Below, one piece after another: positions 57,123 through 64,000 of a stretch of DNA of 64,000 bases. The stretch is from an uncultured Hymenobacter sp. (GTDB lineage: Bacteria > Bacteroidota > Bacteroidia > Cytophagales > Hymenobacteraceae), in contig CAJYPK010000044.1 of the NCBI GenBank assembly GCA_913776615.1, forward strand, positions 1-64,000. Reading direction: 5' to 3'. The notes below the pieces were generated by a model. It did not search any database. It was not told the origin of the DNA and saw only the letters and a program-made list of their open reading frames with translations. Position 1 is the stretch's first letter. Every line of letters starts with the position of its first letter. The translations under genes and the position numbers were made by a program.

Positions 57123-59483
57123 ATGAAAAAACTCTTACAATTGGTGGCTCTCGCGCTCGGCCTGGCGCCGCTGGCGGGCCATGCCCAAACTGTGCCGGCC
57201 GTACCGGCGGCGGCCCCGGCCAGCCTGAGCGGTACCAACCTGCGCGACTGGCTGCGCACCAACTGGTACGACCCGTACCGCCGCGAGCTCAGCTACGCCG
57301 ACGCCCGCGCCAAGATGTACAACTACGCCGACAACTTTAGCAACACGGTGGTGTGCGTGTACTCGGGCTACTCGGAAACGGTACCGTACAACTTCGCGGG
57401 CACCAGCACGGGCGTGGTGCAGAATATCAACTGCGAGCACACCATTCCGCAGTCGTGGTTTCGGGAAACGGTGCGCATGCGGTCGGACATGCACCACCTG
57501 TTCCCGACATACATCCAGTGGAACAGCAACCGGGGCTCGGACCCCTTCGCCGAGATTCCCGACTCGCAGACCCGGCTGTGGATGCGCCTGACGCAGAGCC
57601 AGTCCAGCATTCCGACCACCAACATCGACGAGTACAGCGAGGACACCAACACGCAGTTTGAGCCCCGCGAAGACCACAAAGGCAACCTCGCCCGGGCAGC
57701 CTTCTACTTCTACACCATGCACGCCGGGCAGTCTGACCTGGTAGGCACTGGCCACGGCAACATCAGCAGCCTGGCCGACCTCAACACCTTGTACCAGTGG
57801 CACCTGGCCGACCCGGTCGACGAGCACGAGCGCGAGCGCAACCGCCGGGTAGCGGCCAGCCAGGGCAATTTCAACCCCTACATCAACGACCCCTCGCTGG
57901 TCGCCCGGGCCTGGGGCTTTACGGCCAGCGGCCCGGTGGTTTCCTTTGTGGCGGCCACGGGGACCGTAGCCGAGGGCAACAGCGGCACCACCACTTACAC
58001 CGCCACCCTGACCGCCAACCCGGCACCGACGGCGGCCCTCACGGTGCAGGTAGCCCTCGACGCCACCGCCTCGACGGCCACCAGCGGCTCGGATTTTAGC
58101 TTCTCCTCCCCCACTACCGTGACGTTTGCCGCCGGCCAAACCAGCAAGACGGTGACGGTAACCGTAACCGGCGATACCCAGCCCGAGGCCGACGAAACGG
58201 TAGTCCTGACCTTGCAAAACGTGGGCTCCGGCGCCAGCATCGGCGGGCCGGCCACCCACACGCTCACTATTACTAACGACGACGGCGCGGCCCCTACCGT
58301 GCGCTTTACCGCCGCCGCCGGCAGCATCACCGAGGGCAACAGCGGCACCAGCACCTACACGGCCACCGTGACGCTGACCGACCCCGGCAGCCTCACGTTT
58401 CCCATCACGGTCCCCGTGACGGTGGATGCGGCCAGCACGGCGACCAGCCCCAGCGATTATACCCTGACGACTACGCAGCTCACGTTTGCCAGCGCCACGG
58501 CCCTGAGCCAGACCGTGACGGTAACGGTAGTGGGTGATCAGCTGTTTGAGCCCAATGAAACGGTTATCCTGAGCCTGGGTACGCCCAGCAACACCGCCGT
58601 AGTGCTGGGTACCGTCAGCCGCCACACGCTCACCATCACCAATGACGATACGGCCCCCGCGGGCGGTAACTGCTCGGCGGCTTTCTTCACCAAGTATTTC
58701 GAATCGAGCACCGGCAATACCAAGGCGGTGGAGATTTTCAACCCCACCAACTCGGCGCTCGACCTTTCGACGCTGCGGGTAGAGCTGTTTGCCCCGGGCG
58801 CCACTACGCCCACGGCCACGGCCAACCTCACGGGCTCGCTGGCCGCGGGCCGGGTGTACGTGATTGCCAACACCGGCGTAACCGATGCGACCGTACGCGC
58901 GGCCGCCAACCTGCAATCGAACGTGGGCTTCTTCAGCGGCGCGCACTCGCTGGTGCTCTTCGACGGTACCGACACCCTCGACATCATCGGCGTGGTGGGC
59001 CGCACCCCGGCAAACGGCGCTACCGGCTGGGCCGTGGCGAGTGGCGGCACTACCCGCGACAATTCCCTGGTGCGCCTGGCTACCACCGGGCGCGGCAACA
59101 GCCGCTGGTTTGGCACGAGCGGGGCCGCTACTACCTGGCGGGCCCAGGGTGCCGATAACTTTGCCGGCATCGGCAGCCACACCTCCACGGCCTGCGCCAC
59201 GCCGCTGGCCGTACGCGACGGCAACGACCACTCCACGCTGGAGCTATACCCCAACCCCACCGGCGAAGGCCGCGTGCGCCTGCGCCTGCCCGGCGCGGCA
59301 GTGCCCCGCCCAGCTACCGTCGAAGTGCTGGACGCGCTGGGCCGGGTAGCCCGTCGCACGACGACTACGCTGAGTGGCACCAGCCCGACTGCGGTAGAGC
59401 TGGGCGGCCTGCCCGCTGGCCTCTACGCCGTGCGCGTGGCCACCGCCGACGGGTCGTACCTGGGCCGCCTCACGGTAGAATAG
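57123..59483 (+). CDS. Secreted endonuclease I family nuclease with Calx-beta and lamin-tail domains, T9SS-exported
   Basis: 786 residues from the ATG at 57123 (a TTG lies directly before it). Signal peptide MKKLLQLVALALGLAPLAGHAQ. Residues about 35-255 are an EndA/endonuclease I domain: NCEHTIPQSWF, MRSDMHHLFPTYIQWNSNRGSDPF, and ERNRRVAASQGNFNPYINDP; the beta-beta-alpha-metal nuclease His is in CEHTIPQ. Two Calx-beta domains follow (FVAATGTVAEGNSGTTTYT and FTAAAGSITEGNSGTSTYT, each ending THTLTITNDD or RHTLTITNDD), then a lamin-tail domain (KAVEIFNPTNSALDLS) and a T9SS type A sorting domain (ELYPNPTGEGRVRLRLPG ... YLGRLTVE). A secreted DNase for nutrient DNA or biofilm DNA is likely. Confidence 0.92.
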   Translation: MKKLLQLVALALGLAPLAGHAQTVPAVPAAAPASLSGTNLRDWLRTNWYDPYRRELSYADARAKMYNYADNFSNTVVCVYSGYSETVPYNFAGTSTGVVQNINCEHTIPQSWFRETVRMRSDMHHLFPTYIQWNSNRGSDPFAEIPDSQTRLWMRLTQSQSSIPTTNIDEYSEDTNTQFEPREDHKGNLARAAFYFYTMHAGQSDLVGTGHGNISSLADLNTLYQWHLADPVDEHERERNRRVAASQGNFNPYINDPSLVARAWGFTASGPVVSFVAATGTVAEGNSGTTTYTATLTANPAPTAALTVQVALDATASTATSGSDFSFSSPTTVTFAAGQTSKTVTVTVTGDTQPEADETVVLTLQNVGSGASIGGPATHTLTITNDDGAAPTVRFTAAAGSITEGNSGTSTYTATVTLTDPGSLTFPITVPVTVDAASTATSPSDYTLTTTQLTFASATALSQTVTVTVVGDQLFEPNETVILSLGTPSNTAVVLGTVSRHTLTITNDDTAPAGGNCSAAFFTKYFESSTGNTKAVEIFNPTNSALDLSTLRVELFAPGATTPTATANLTGSLAAGRVYVIANTGVTDATVRAAANLQSNVGFFSGAHSLVLFDGTDTLDIIGVVGRTPANGATGWAVASGGTTRDNSLVRLATTGRGNSRWFGTSGAATTWRAQGADNFAGIGSHTSTACATPLAVRDGNDHSTLELYPNPTGEGRVRLRLPGAAVPRPATVEVLDALGRVARRTTTTLSGTSPTAVELGGLPAGLYAVRVATADGSYLGRLTVE

Positions 59484-59491
59484 CCGGCAGT

Positions 59492-59563
59492 AGCTCACGC
59501 ACAGAAAAACCCCGCTGGCTCACCCATACAGGGTCGCCAGCGGGGTTTTTCTGTGCGTGAGCT
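59492..59563. terminator. Perfect 28-bp hairpin at converging genes
   Basis: Arms 59492-59519 and 59536-59563 are exact reverse complements over 28 bases, with core AAAAACCCCGCTGGC / GCCAGCGGGGTTTTT and a 16-base loop. It lies between the nuclease gene and the leftward subtilisin gene and can terminate both. As with the hairpin at 24941, the arms extend further than a terminator needs. Confidence 0.9.
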
Positions 59564-59572
59564 TTCCGATTT

Positions 59573-62389
59573 CTACTGACGCACTACGCGTTGGACTAGA
59601 TTGGTGCCCGCTACCCGCACCACGTAAAGCCCGGGGGGCAGCGAACCCAGGTTCAGGTCGCCGCCCCCCGTGGGGAGGGCCACCGTGGCTACGGACTGCC
59701 CCAGCGCGTTGGCTACTTGCACGGTGGCGGCCCCCAGCCGGGCAGGCAGCGCCACGCGCAGGCGGCCAGCCGTGGGATTGGGATAGATCTGCCAGTCGTC
59801 GGCACTGGCAAGCGGCAGCGTGGGCAGTACCTGTTGGTACATGGCCGCGGCAGCCTGCGCGGCGGTTTGCAGCTCGGCCAGCGTGGGGGCCACCAGCAGG
59901 GCAAAGGCGACCATCACCGAATCGCCGGGCGCCAGGCGCGGGACCAGGACACTCACCACCTGCGATACGTCGGTACCCTGGGTACCGGTGCCGACCGCGC
60001 GGTTCGCCCGCCCTTGGCCGGCCCTCAGCGCCAGGTATTTCTCAGCCGGACTGAAGCCGTCGGCCAGGTAAATAGGCGAGCCCGCCGGGGCGGCATTATC
60101 AATGGCATAAAAGCCTGCCGCCGCCGACCCCAGTACTTGCACCCCCGCGTAGTAGCGAGTCGCGATAGGGTCGTAGCAGTAGCCTACCCGGTTGACGGAA
60201 TCCCAGCGGGCTGCGTTGCGGGCCGCCTCACCGGGCAGGTCAAAATCCGTGAACAGCCCGGCGTACAAGGGTTTGAGCGTGTCGGCGGTTAGGTTGAGCA
60301 GCGAGTACTCCAGGGTGATGAAGTTGCGGCGGACGGCGGGAGTCGCCCAGCTTCGACCGCGTTGGCGCACCCGCACCCCCACCGAACGCGGGCGCGCCGC
60401 GTTGGGCAGCGAATCGCGGAAGGTGCCGAAGGCTTCCTGGTCGGACCGCGGACCGGGGGCGATCAGCTGCACGGTGGCTTGCGTAAAAAACGATTGCCGC
60501 ACGGCACCGGGGCTGCTGCGCAGGCGGTCGGCCACGCGGGTGGGCGAGGTCGCCAGCAGCAAGCCGCCCTCCCCGAGCAGGGGCAGGCTGCCGCGGTAGC
60601 TCAGGCCCAATCCCACGGTGCCCGTGGGGTCGTCGTAGCCCAGATTACCCCGGCTGGTTAGGCTCAGGCTCAGGTTGCCCGCGTTGAGCTGTACGAAGTC
60701 GGGATTGAGCTCCACGTCCACGTACTGCACCGACGCGTAGCCATTGTCGCCCCGCAAGTCGTAGCGTAGCGTCGCCGTGGTGTTGAGCGGTACGCTGCTG
60801 GCTACCGCCAGGCGAAACGGCACGGTCTCGTTGGAAGCTTCGCCCAGCGTAGCCAGGCTACCCACCGTAAAATTTCCGCGGCGCACGAGCAAGTAAGGCG
60901 ACAGCGAGGTGAGCGTTACGGTGAGGCCGCTCATTGGTAGCAGTAGATTGCGCACGGTGGCCACCACCCGAATGGTGTCGCCGGGGGCGTAGCCCGCCAC
61001 CCGCGCCGGCGTGAGTACGCTGCGCACTACCCGCGCCTCACGCTGCACGATTCCGGCCACGGCCCGGGCACCGTTGAGGCGGCCCGTACCCATAAACTCC
61101 CGGTACATGCTATTGGCCGGCAGGGCCAGTACGCTGGCATCGGCCGAGCGGCGGAGCTGGGCCAATACCTGCTCCGCCGTGAGCTGCGGAAAGCGGCTGC
61201 GTATCAGGGCCGCCACGCCCGACACCTGCGGCGCGGCGAAGGAAGTACCCGAGCCGTACCAGTAGTCGGCATCGGGGGGGCCGGCGGCCGTGGCAGAAGG
61301 CCAGCCGTAGGTATTGGTAATGTTCACCCCCGGCGCTACGAGGTCGACCCGGCGGTTGTAGGTGGCAAAGCTGGCCTTGGCATCGGCCGCATCGGTAGCT
61401 GATACGGATAGCACGTTGTCGTAGGAAGCCGGGTAGAATAGCAGGTCGGCCGGGGTATTGCCCGCCGCAGCTACCAGCACCACGTCGCGGTTGATTGCCG
61501 CGTAGTTGCAAACGTCCTGCTCGAAACGCGAGTAGCCGCCCGGCGATCCCCACGATAGGTTGATGACCCGGCAGCCGTGGTCGGCGGCGTACACAATGGC
61601 CTCGAAGCCCGCGAACGAGCCGGTGGTAGTACCGGGAAAAATCTGCAACGGCAGAAACTTGCACCTGAACCCCGTACCCGCCAGCCCCTTCCCATTATCG
61701 GCCTGCCCCGATACAATGCCCGATACCTGCGTACCGTGCCCGTCGAAGGCATTGTACAGCGGCTCATTATTGCCGTTGGCAAAATCCCAGCCCTTGAAAT
61801 TATCGACGAAGCCGTCACCGTCGTCATCCAGGCCGTTGATGGGATCAGCATAATTGTACTTTACCTGGCGCCGCAGGTCTTCGTGGCTGTAGCGGATACC
61901 GGTATCCGTTATGCCAATAACCACGCTCGTATCCCCCTTGGTGAAATCCCAGGCACGATACATCTGCGTAAGCTGCAAATTGTACTGCCGGCTAACGGAG
62001 GTAGAATCTGCCAGGGGGTCGTTGGGCTGATACTGAGGCTCCCGAATGTACAGGGGCTCTACGTAGTCGACCACGCCCGTTGCCAGCAGCAGGTTGCGCG
62101 CCTTAGCCAGCGTCAGCGTGGCTGGCACGGTCAGCTCATACACCAGGCGCAGATTTACACCACCCGGCAAGTCGGCACTAATCTCTTTAGCTTTAGGGAA
62201 TTTCTGCACCACACTACCAGCGCGCAGCGCAGTCAGCGCCGGCTGTAGTAACGCTAGACTGTTGCTGACTGGCCCGGCCGGCTCGCGCAGCTTCAGCACC
62301 AGTCGGCCCGGAATAGTAGGCGGCGTAGCCAGCACTGGCCACGCCAACAACAAGCAGCCTACCCACAGCAGTGTAGCAATTATTTTCAT
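59573..62389 (-). CDS. Secreted S8-family subtilisin-like serine peptidase with T9SS sorting domain
   Basis: 938 residues from the ATG at 62387-62389 (a longer frame beginning at 62473 crosses a terminator). Signal peptide KIIATLLWVGCLLLAWPVLA. After a propeptide-like region, the catalytic triad is complete: Asp162 (GITDTGIRYSHED), His218 (DGHGTQVSGIV), Ser383 (GSGTSFAAPQVSGVAAL), with oxyanion Asn311 (AAAGN). Beta-sandwich domains follow, one opening ARVAGYAPGDTIRVVATV. The C-terminal T9SS type A sorting domain reads WQIYPNPTAGRLRVALPA ... VQRVVRQ. This is an intact extracellular protease, unlike the S8 protein at 2406-6125. It converges on the secreted nuclease. Confidence 0.94.
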   Translation of the reverse strand: MKIIATLLWVGCLLLAWPVLATPPTIPGRLVLKLREPAGPVSNSLALLQPALTALRAGSVVQKFPKAKEISADLPGGVNLRLVYELTVPATLTLAKARNLLLATGVVDYVEPLYIREPQYQPNDPLADSTSVSRQYNLQLTQMYRAWDFTKGDTSVVIGITDTGIRYSHEDLRRQVKYNYADPINGLDDDGDGFVDNFKGWDFANGNNEPLYNAFDGHGTQVSGIVSGQADNGKGLAGTGFRCKFLPLQIFPGTTTGSFAGFEAIVYAADHGCRVINLSWGSPGGYSRFEQDVCNYAAINRDVVLVAAAGNTPADLLFYPASYDNVLSVSATDAADAKASFATYNRRVDLVAPGVNITNTYGWPSATAAGPPDADYWYGSGTSFAAPQVSGVAALIRSRFPQLTAEQVLAQLRRSADASVLALPANSMYREFMGTGRLNGARAVAGIVQREARVVRSVLTPARVAGYAPGDTIRVVATVRNLLLPMSGLTVTLTSLSPYLLVRRGNFTVGSLATLGEASNETVPFRLAVASSVPLNTTATLRYDLRGDNGYASVQYVDVELNPDFVQLNAGNLSLSLTSRGNLGYDDPTGTVGLGLSYRGSLPLLGEGGLLLATSPTRVADRLRSSPGAVRQSFFTQATVQLIAPGPRSDQEAFGTFRDSLPNAARPRSVGVRVRQRGRSWATPAVRRNFITLEYSLLNLTADTLKPLYAGLFTDFDLPGEAARNAARWDSVNRVGYCYDPIATRYYAGVQVLGSAAAGFYAIDNAAPAGSPIYLADGFSPAEKYLALRAGQGRANRAVGTGTQGTDVSQVVSVLVPRLAPGDSVMVAFALLVAPTLAELQTAAQAAAAMYQQVLPTLPLASADDWQIYPNPTAGRLRVALPARLGAATVQVANALGQSVATVALPTGGGDLNLGSLPPGLYVVRVAGTNLVQRVVRQ

Positions 62390-62451
62390 AGCGAGCAAAC
62401 CAAAAATAGGATTATGAATAATAGCACGAACGCTTATAGTACCTACATACG

Positions 62452-62493
62452 AAAAAAAGCGGCGTACCTCCACCGAAGTACGCCGCTTTTTTT
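62452..62493 (-). terminator. Terminator of the 62505-62747 gene
   Basis: A perfect 16-bp stem AAAAAAAGCGGCGTAC / GTACGCCGCTTTTTTT with a 10-base loop, 12 bases beyond the stop codon on the minus strand. Its A and T runs allow action in both directions. Confidence 0.9.
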
Positions 62494-62504
62494 AACAGGT
62501 TTTA

Positions 62505-62747
62505 CTACTTGAACTTATAATTGGCTTGGGCACGTACGGTTTTGAATTTTTCGGGGTTGCGCGCGTGCAGATCGAGCATGGGAGCCGGGCGCGGCTCGTG
62601 CCGAAAGCGCATGTTCGGATTGAGCTTGCGGGCATCTTTCGCGTGCCACACGGCTCGTTTGCTGGCTCCCTTAGGATGGCGGGCCGCAAAGGTGGCAACG
62701 GAGGACAGCAGGGCGCAGCCCAGCAAAAAAGTGCGTAGGGTAGTCAT
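62505..62747 (-). CDS. Small basic exported protein of unknown function
   Basis: 80 residues from the ATG at 62745-62747. The signal peptide is TTLRTFLLGCALLSSVATFAA (cleavage after TFA). The mature 58 residues are very basic and His/Arg/Lys-rich (RHPKGASKRAVWHAKDARKLNPNMRFRHEPRP ... ANYKFK), with no Cys. It is probably periplasmic and disordered, perhaps bound to polyanions. The strong terminator just downstream supports expression as a single gene. Confidence 0.75.
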   Translation of the reverse strand: MTTLRTFLLGCALLSSVATFAARHPKGASKRAVWHAKDARKLNPNMRFRHEPRPAPMLDLHARNPEKFKTVRAQANYKFK

Positions 62748-62842
62748 ATAAAGAAGCGGTTAAAACTTACTAAGTAGCCTGCGCAGTGCAGTCAGCTTAT
62801 TTACGCGACCTTCCCCTAACTAGTTATCTCATTTTGTGATTT

Positions 62843-63403
62843 TTACCCCCAATGGGCCACGTTGGTCGGCAGCCCGGCCTCGCGGGCCAGCGGCGCGGCC
62901 CCCGAGGCAAATAGGCCCGCCAGCACGGCATTGGCGGCAGCGGCCAGCTCCAGGTGGTAATCGGGGTGTAATTTCTCGGCTTGGCGCAGGGCTTCCTGGG
63001 CACGGCGCACTAGGTGCTGCAACAGCGGCTGGGTGGGCCCGTGCAGGCGCGCCACCAGCCCCGGCTGGTGCGCAAATACGTTGGCCAGCAGCCGCAGGCT
63101 CAGCTCCACCTCCCCAAAGGCATCTTCGGTAATGCGGGCGTGGTAGGCCAGCCGCGCCTGGAGCTGCCGCAGGATAACGAGCAAGTCATTAGGCGTTTGG
63201 TGGTAGCCGCGCACGGGGTCGTCGACTTGCTGGCGCAGGGCGGCCCGGCGGGTTTCCAGCGCTTCGGGGCCTTCGAGCAGGCGGTAGGCCAGCTGCTCGG
63301 TGAGCACGGCATCCTGGGCCACGAGGCGGGCCAGCAACTGGTCTTTTTCTTTGGCCGGCAAGTCGAGCAGGGCGCGGCGCAGGGCGGGCGGCAGGGTGGG
63401 CAT
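62843..63403 (-). CDS. Helical protein of unknown function
   Basis: 186 residues from the ATG at 63401-63403. Strongly helical and Leu/Ala/Arg/Gln-rich throughout (LLDLPAKEKDQLLARLVAQDAVLTEQLAYRLLEGPEALETRRAALRQQ; ARITEDAFGEVELSLRLLANVF). There is no signal peptide, membrane helix or catalytic motif. A C-terminal stretch AAAANAVLAGLFASG is hydrophobic enough to be a buried helix. I recall uncharacterised proteins starting LPxxEKDxLLxRLV in Bacteroidota. It is a single gene with 82 bases to the next. Confidence 0.7.
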   Translation of the reverse strand: MPTLPPALRRALLDLPAKEKDQLLARLVAQDAVLTEQLAYRLLEGPEALETRRAALRQQVDDPVRGYHQTPNDLLVILRQLQARLAYHARITEDAFGEVELSLRLLANVFAHQPGLVARLHGPTQPLLQHLVRRAQEALRQAEKLHPDYHLELAAAANAVLAGLFASGAAPLAREAGLPTNVAHWG

Positions 63404-63485
63404 AAGCAGGCTTACCGGGCCGGGGCGGCGTAGGGTTGCAATTGGCCGCGACCAATGGGGAGATTGACAAGTAGCAAAGCGGAGT

Positions 63486-64000
63486 CTACTTGTAAACCAC
63501 GTAGTACACGATTAATGGGCTGCTTTTTAAGGCGAGCCAGTAATAGTATTGGTTCCGGCCGAAGATATCGAGCATATTTACGGTAGACACTAAGCTGCTG
63601 AACGTAGCGCGAGATTGAAAATAAATTCGTACGCCGCTCTGGCAACTCGCCTCGGCCTGGCAAGCTTTTACAGCATTAATAGTGCTTGCGAAGGCAAAAA
63701 AATCGGTTATCGGTGCCCCCGTAAAAGTAATATCTTGCCAATACCGCAGCGTATCAAGTTCGGCAACAGTTTTATAAGGCCAGCTCCAGGGTGCGCTCCT
63801 AACTAGATCTGGCTGGAGAGGCGGCAGGGATAGGCGCAGCATTCCACCATCGCACGAGTTGCCGAATTCAGTTGGCCAATGAATGCCATCTGGTGACTCA
63901 TCTACTGATACCGGAAACATGATATGGCAAAAGCCTACTAGCATACCGAGCCAGGCAGCGAACCAACCTGAAGGCAGTGCATCATACCAATGCAGCTGAC
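63486..64000 (-). CDS. Membrane-anchored protein of unknown function (N-terminus beyond the window)
   Basis: The frame is open from the stop at 63486-63488 to the right edge, so the start lies outside. A methionine at 63944 is within a membrane helix (WFAAWLGMLVGFCHIMFPV), which makes it unlikely as the start. The rest is a beta-rich soluble domain (ESPDGIHWPTEFGNSCDGGM, VAELDTLRYWQDITFTGAP, CQAEASCQSGVRIYFQSRATFSS) with three or four Cys and an aromatic C-terminus (YYYWLALKSSPLIVYYVVYK). Topology is probably N-in with an outside domain. No family is recognised. GC is lower than in its neighbours. Confidence 0.7.
   Translation of the reverse strand, partial: QLHWYDALPSGWFAAWLGMLVGFCHIMFPVSVDESPDGIHWPTEFGNSCDGGMLRLSLPPLQPDLVRSAPWSWPYKTVAELDTLRYWQDITFTGAPITDFFAFASTINAVKACQAEASCQSGVRIYFQSRATFSSLVSTVNMLDIFGRNQYYYWLALKSSPLIVYYVVYK

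Noticed and set aside
57135..59231. Open frame of 698 codons antisense to the nuclease gene
   Set aside because: A shadow frame, Gly/Arg/Val-rich; the plus-strand nuclease is certain by its motifs.
63412..63663. Minus-strand frame of 83 codons
   Set aside because: Overlaps the long open, domain-like frame that runs to the window edge; no support of its own.
1..64000. CRISPR array, rRNA genes or replication origin
   Set aside because: No regular direct repeats with unique spacers, no rRNA-like sequence, and no DnaA-box cluster were found.

Overview
The window is a GC-rich chromosomal segment from a Bacteroidota bacterium, most likely Hymenobacter or a close relative in the Cytophagales (inference). 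The grounds are five secreted proteins ending in type IX secretion (T9SS) type A sorting domains (YPNP or WPNP start, final basic strand), a TonB-dependent receptor, TAnnTTTG promoter boxes in place of sigma70 -10 boxes, few clear Shine-Dalgarno sites, and high GC coding DNA. Both ends cut genes: an OmpA-family protein at the left and an unknown membrane protein at the right.

Layout. 1-6.1 kb: OmpA-type porin with calcium-binding repeats, a small secreted protein and a large secreted subtilisin relative lacking the usual catalytic His. 6.4-21.5 kb: an almost continuous cobalamin locus: cobQ, cobD-type decarboxylase and cbiB facing cbiA; a P-loop kinase-like gene; then a promoter, a cobalamin riboswitch and btuF-btuC-btuD-btuB-cobU-(inverted repeat)-pduO-cobT-cobS-cobC. 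Together these take up corrinoids, amidate and adenosylate them, attach the aminopropanol arm and build the lower nucleotide loop. No corrin-ring methylation genes are present. 21.8-31.6 kb: T9SS protein, three-motif bulb-type lectin, CAU tRNA, HAD phosphatase, site-2 protease, several unknown proteins and pgk. 31.7-45.5 kb: a tandem D-Ala-D-Ala ligase with an AT-rich patch, a PASTA protein, T9SS cargo, rhodanese, recQ, a phage-like conserved gene, a LolD-type ATPase, sucC and an aldo/keto reductase, with related long inverted repeats in many spacers.

45.5-55 kb is accessory: lipoprotein, frameshifted DUF202 gene, ohr, then tRNA-Arg(CCG) followed by three decayed copies of the N-terminus of one tyrosine integrase. 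Between the scars lie a STAS-like protein and a five-PAS histidine kinase with its response regulator; beyond them is a phage-like divergent regulator region with a palindromic operator. This looks like repeated integration and decay at a tRNA gene.

55-64 kb: fructose-bisphosphate aldolase, a small Met/Lys-rich secreted protein, a secreted endonuclease I with Calx-beta and lamin-tail domains, a canonical secreted subtilisin and unknown genes. The secreted nuclease and proteases suggest a scavenging lifestyle (inference). All assignments are by reading motifs; no database search was run.
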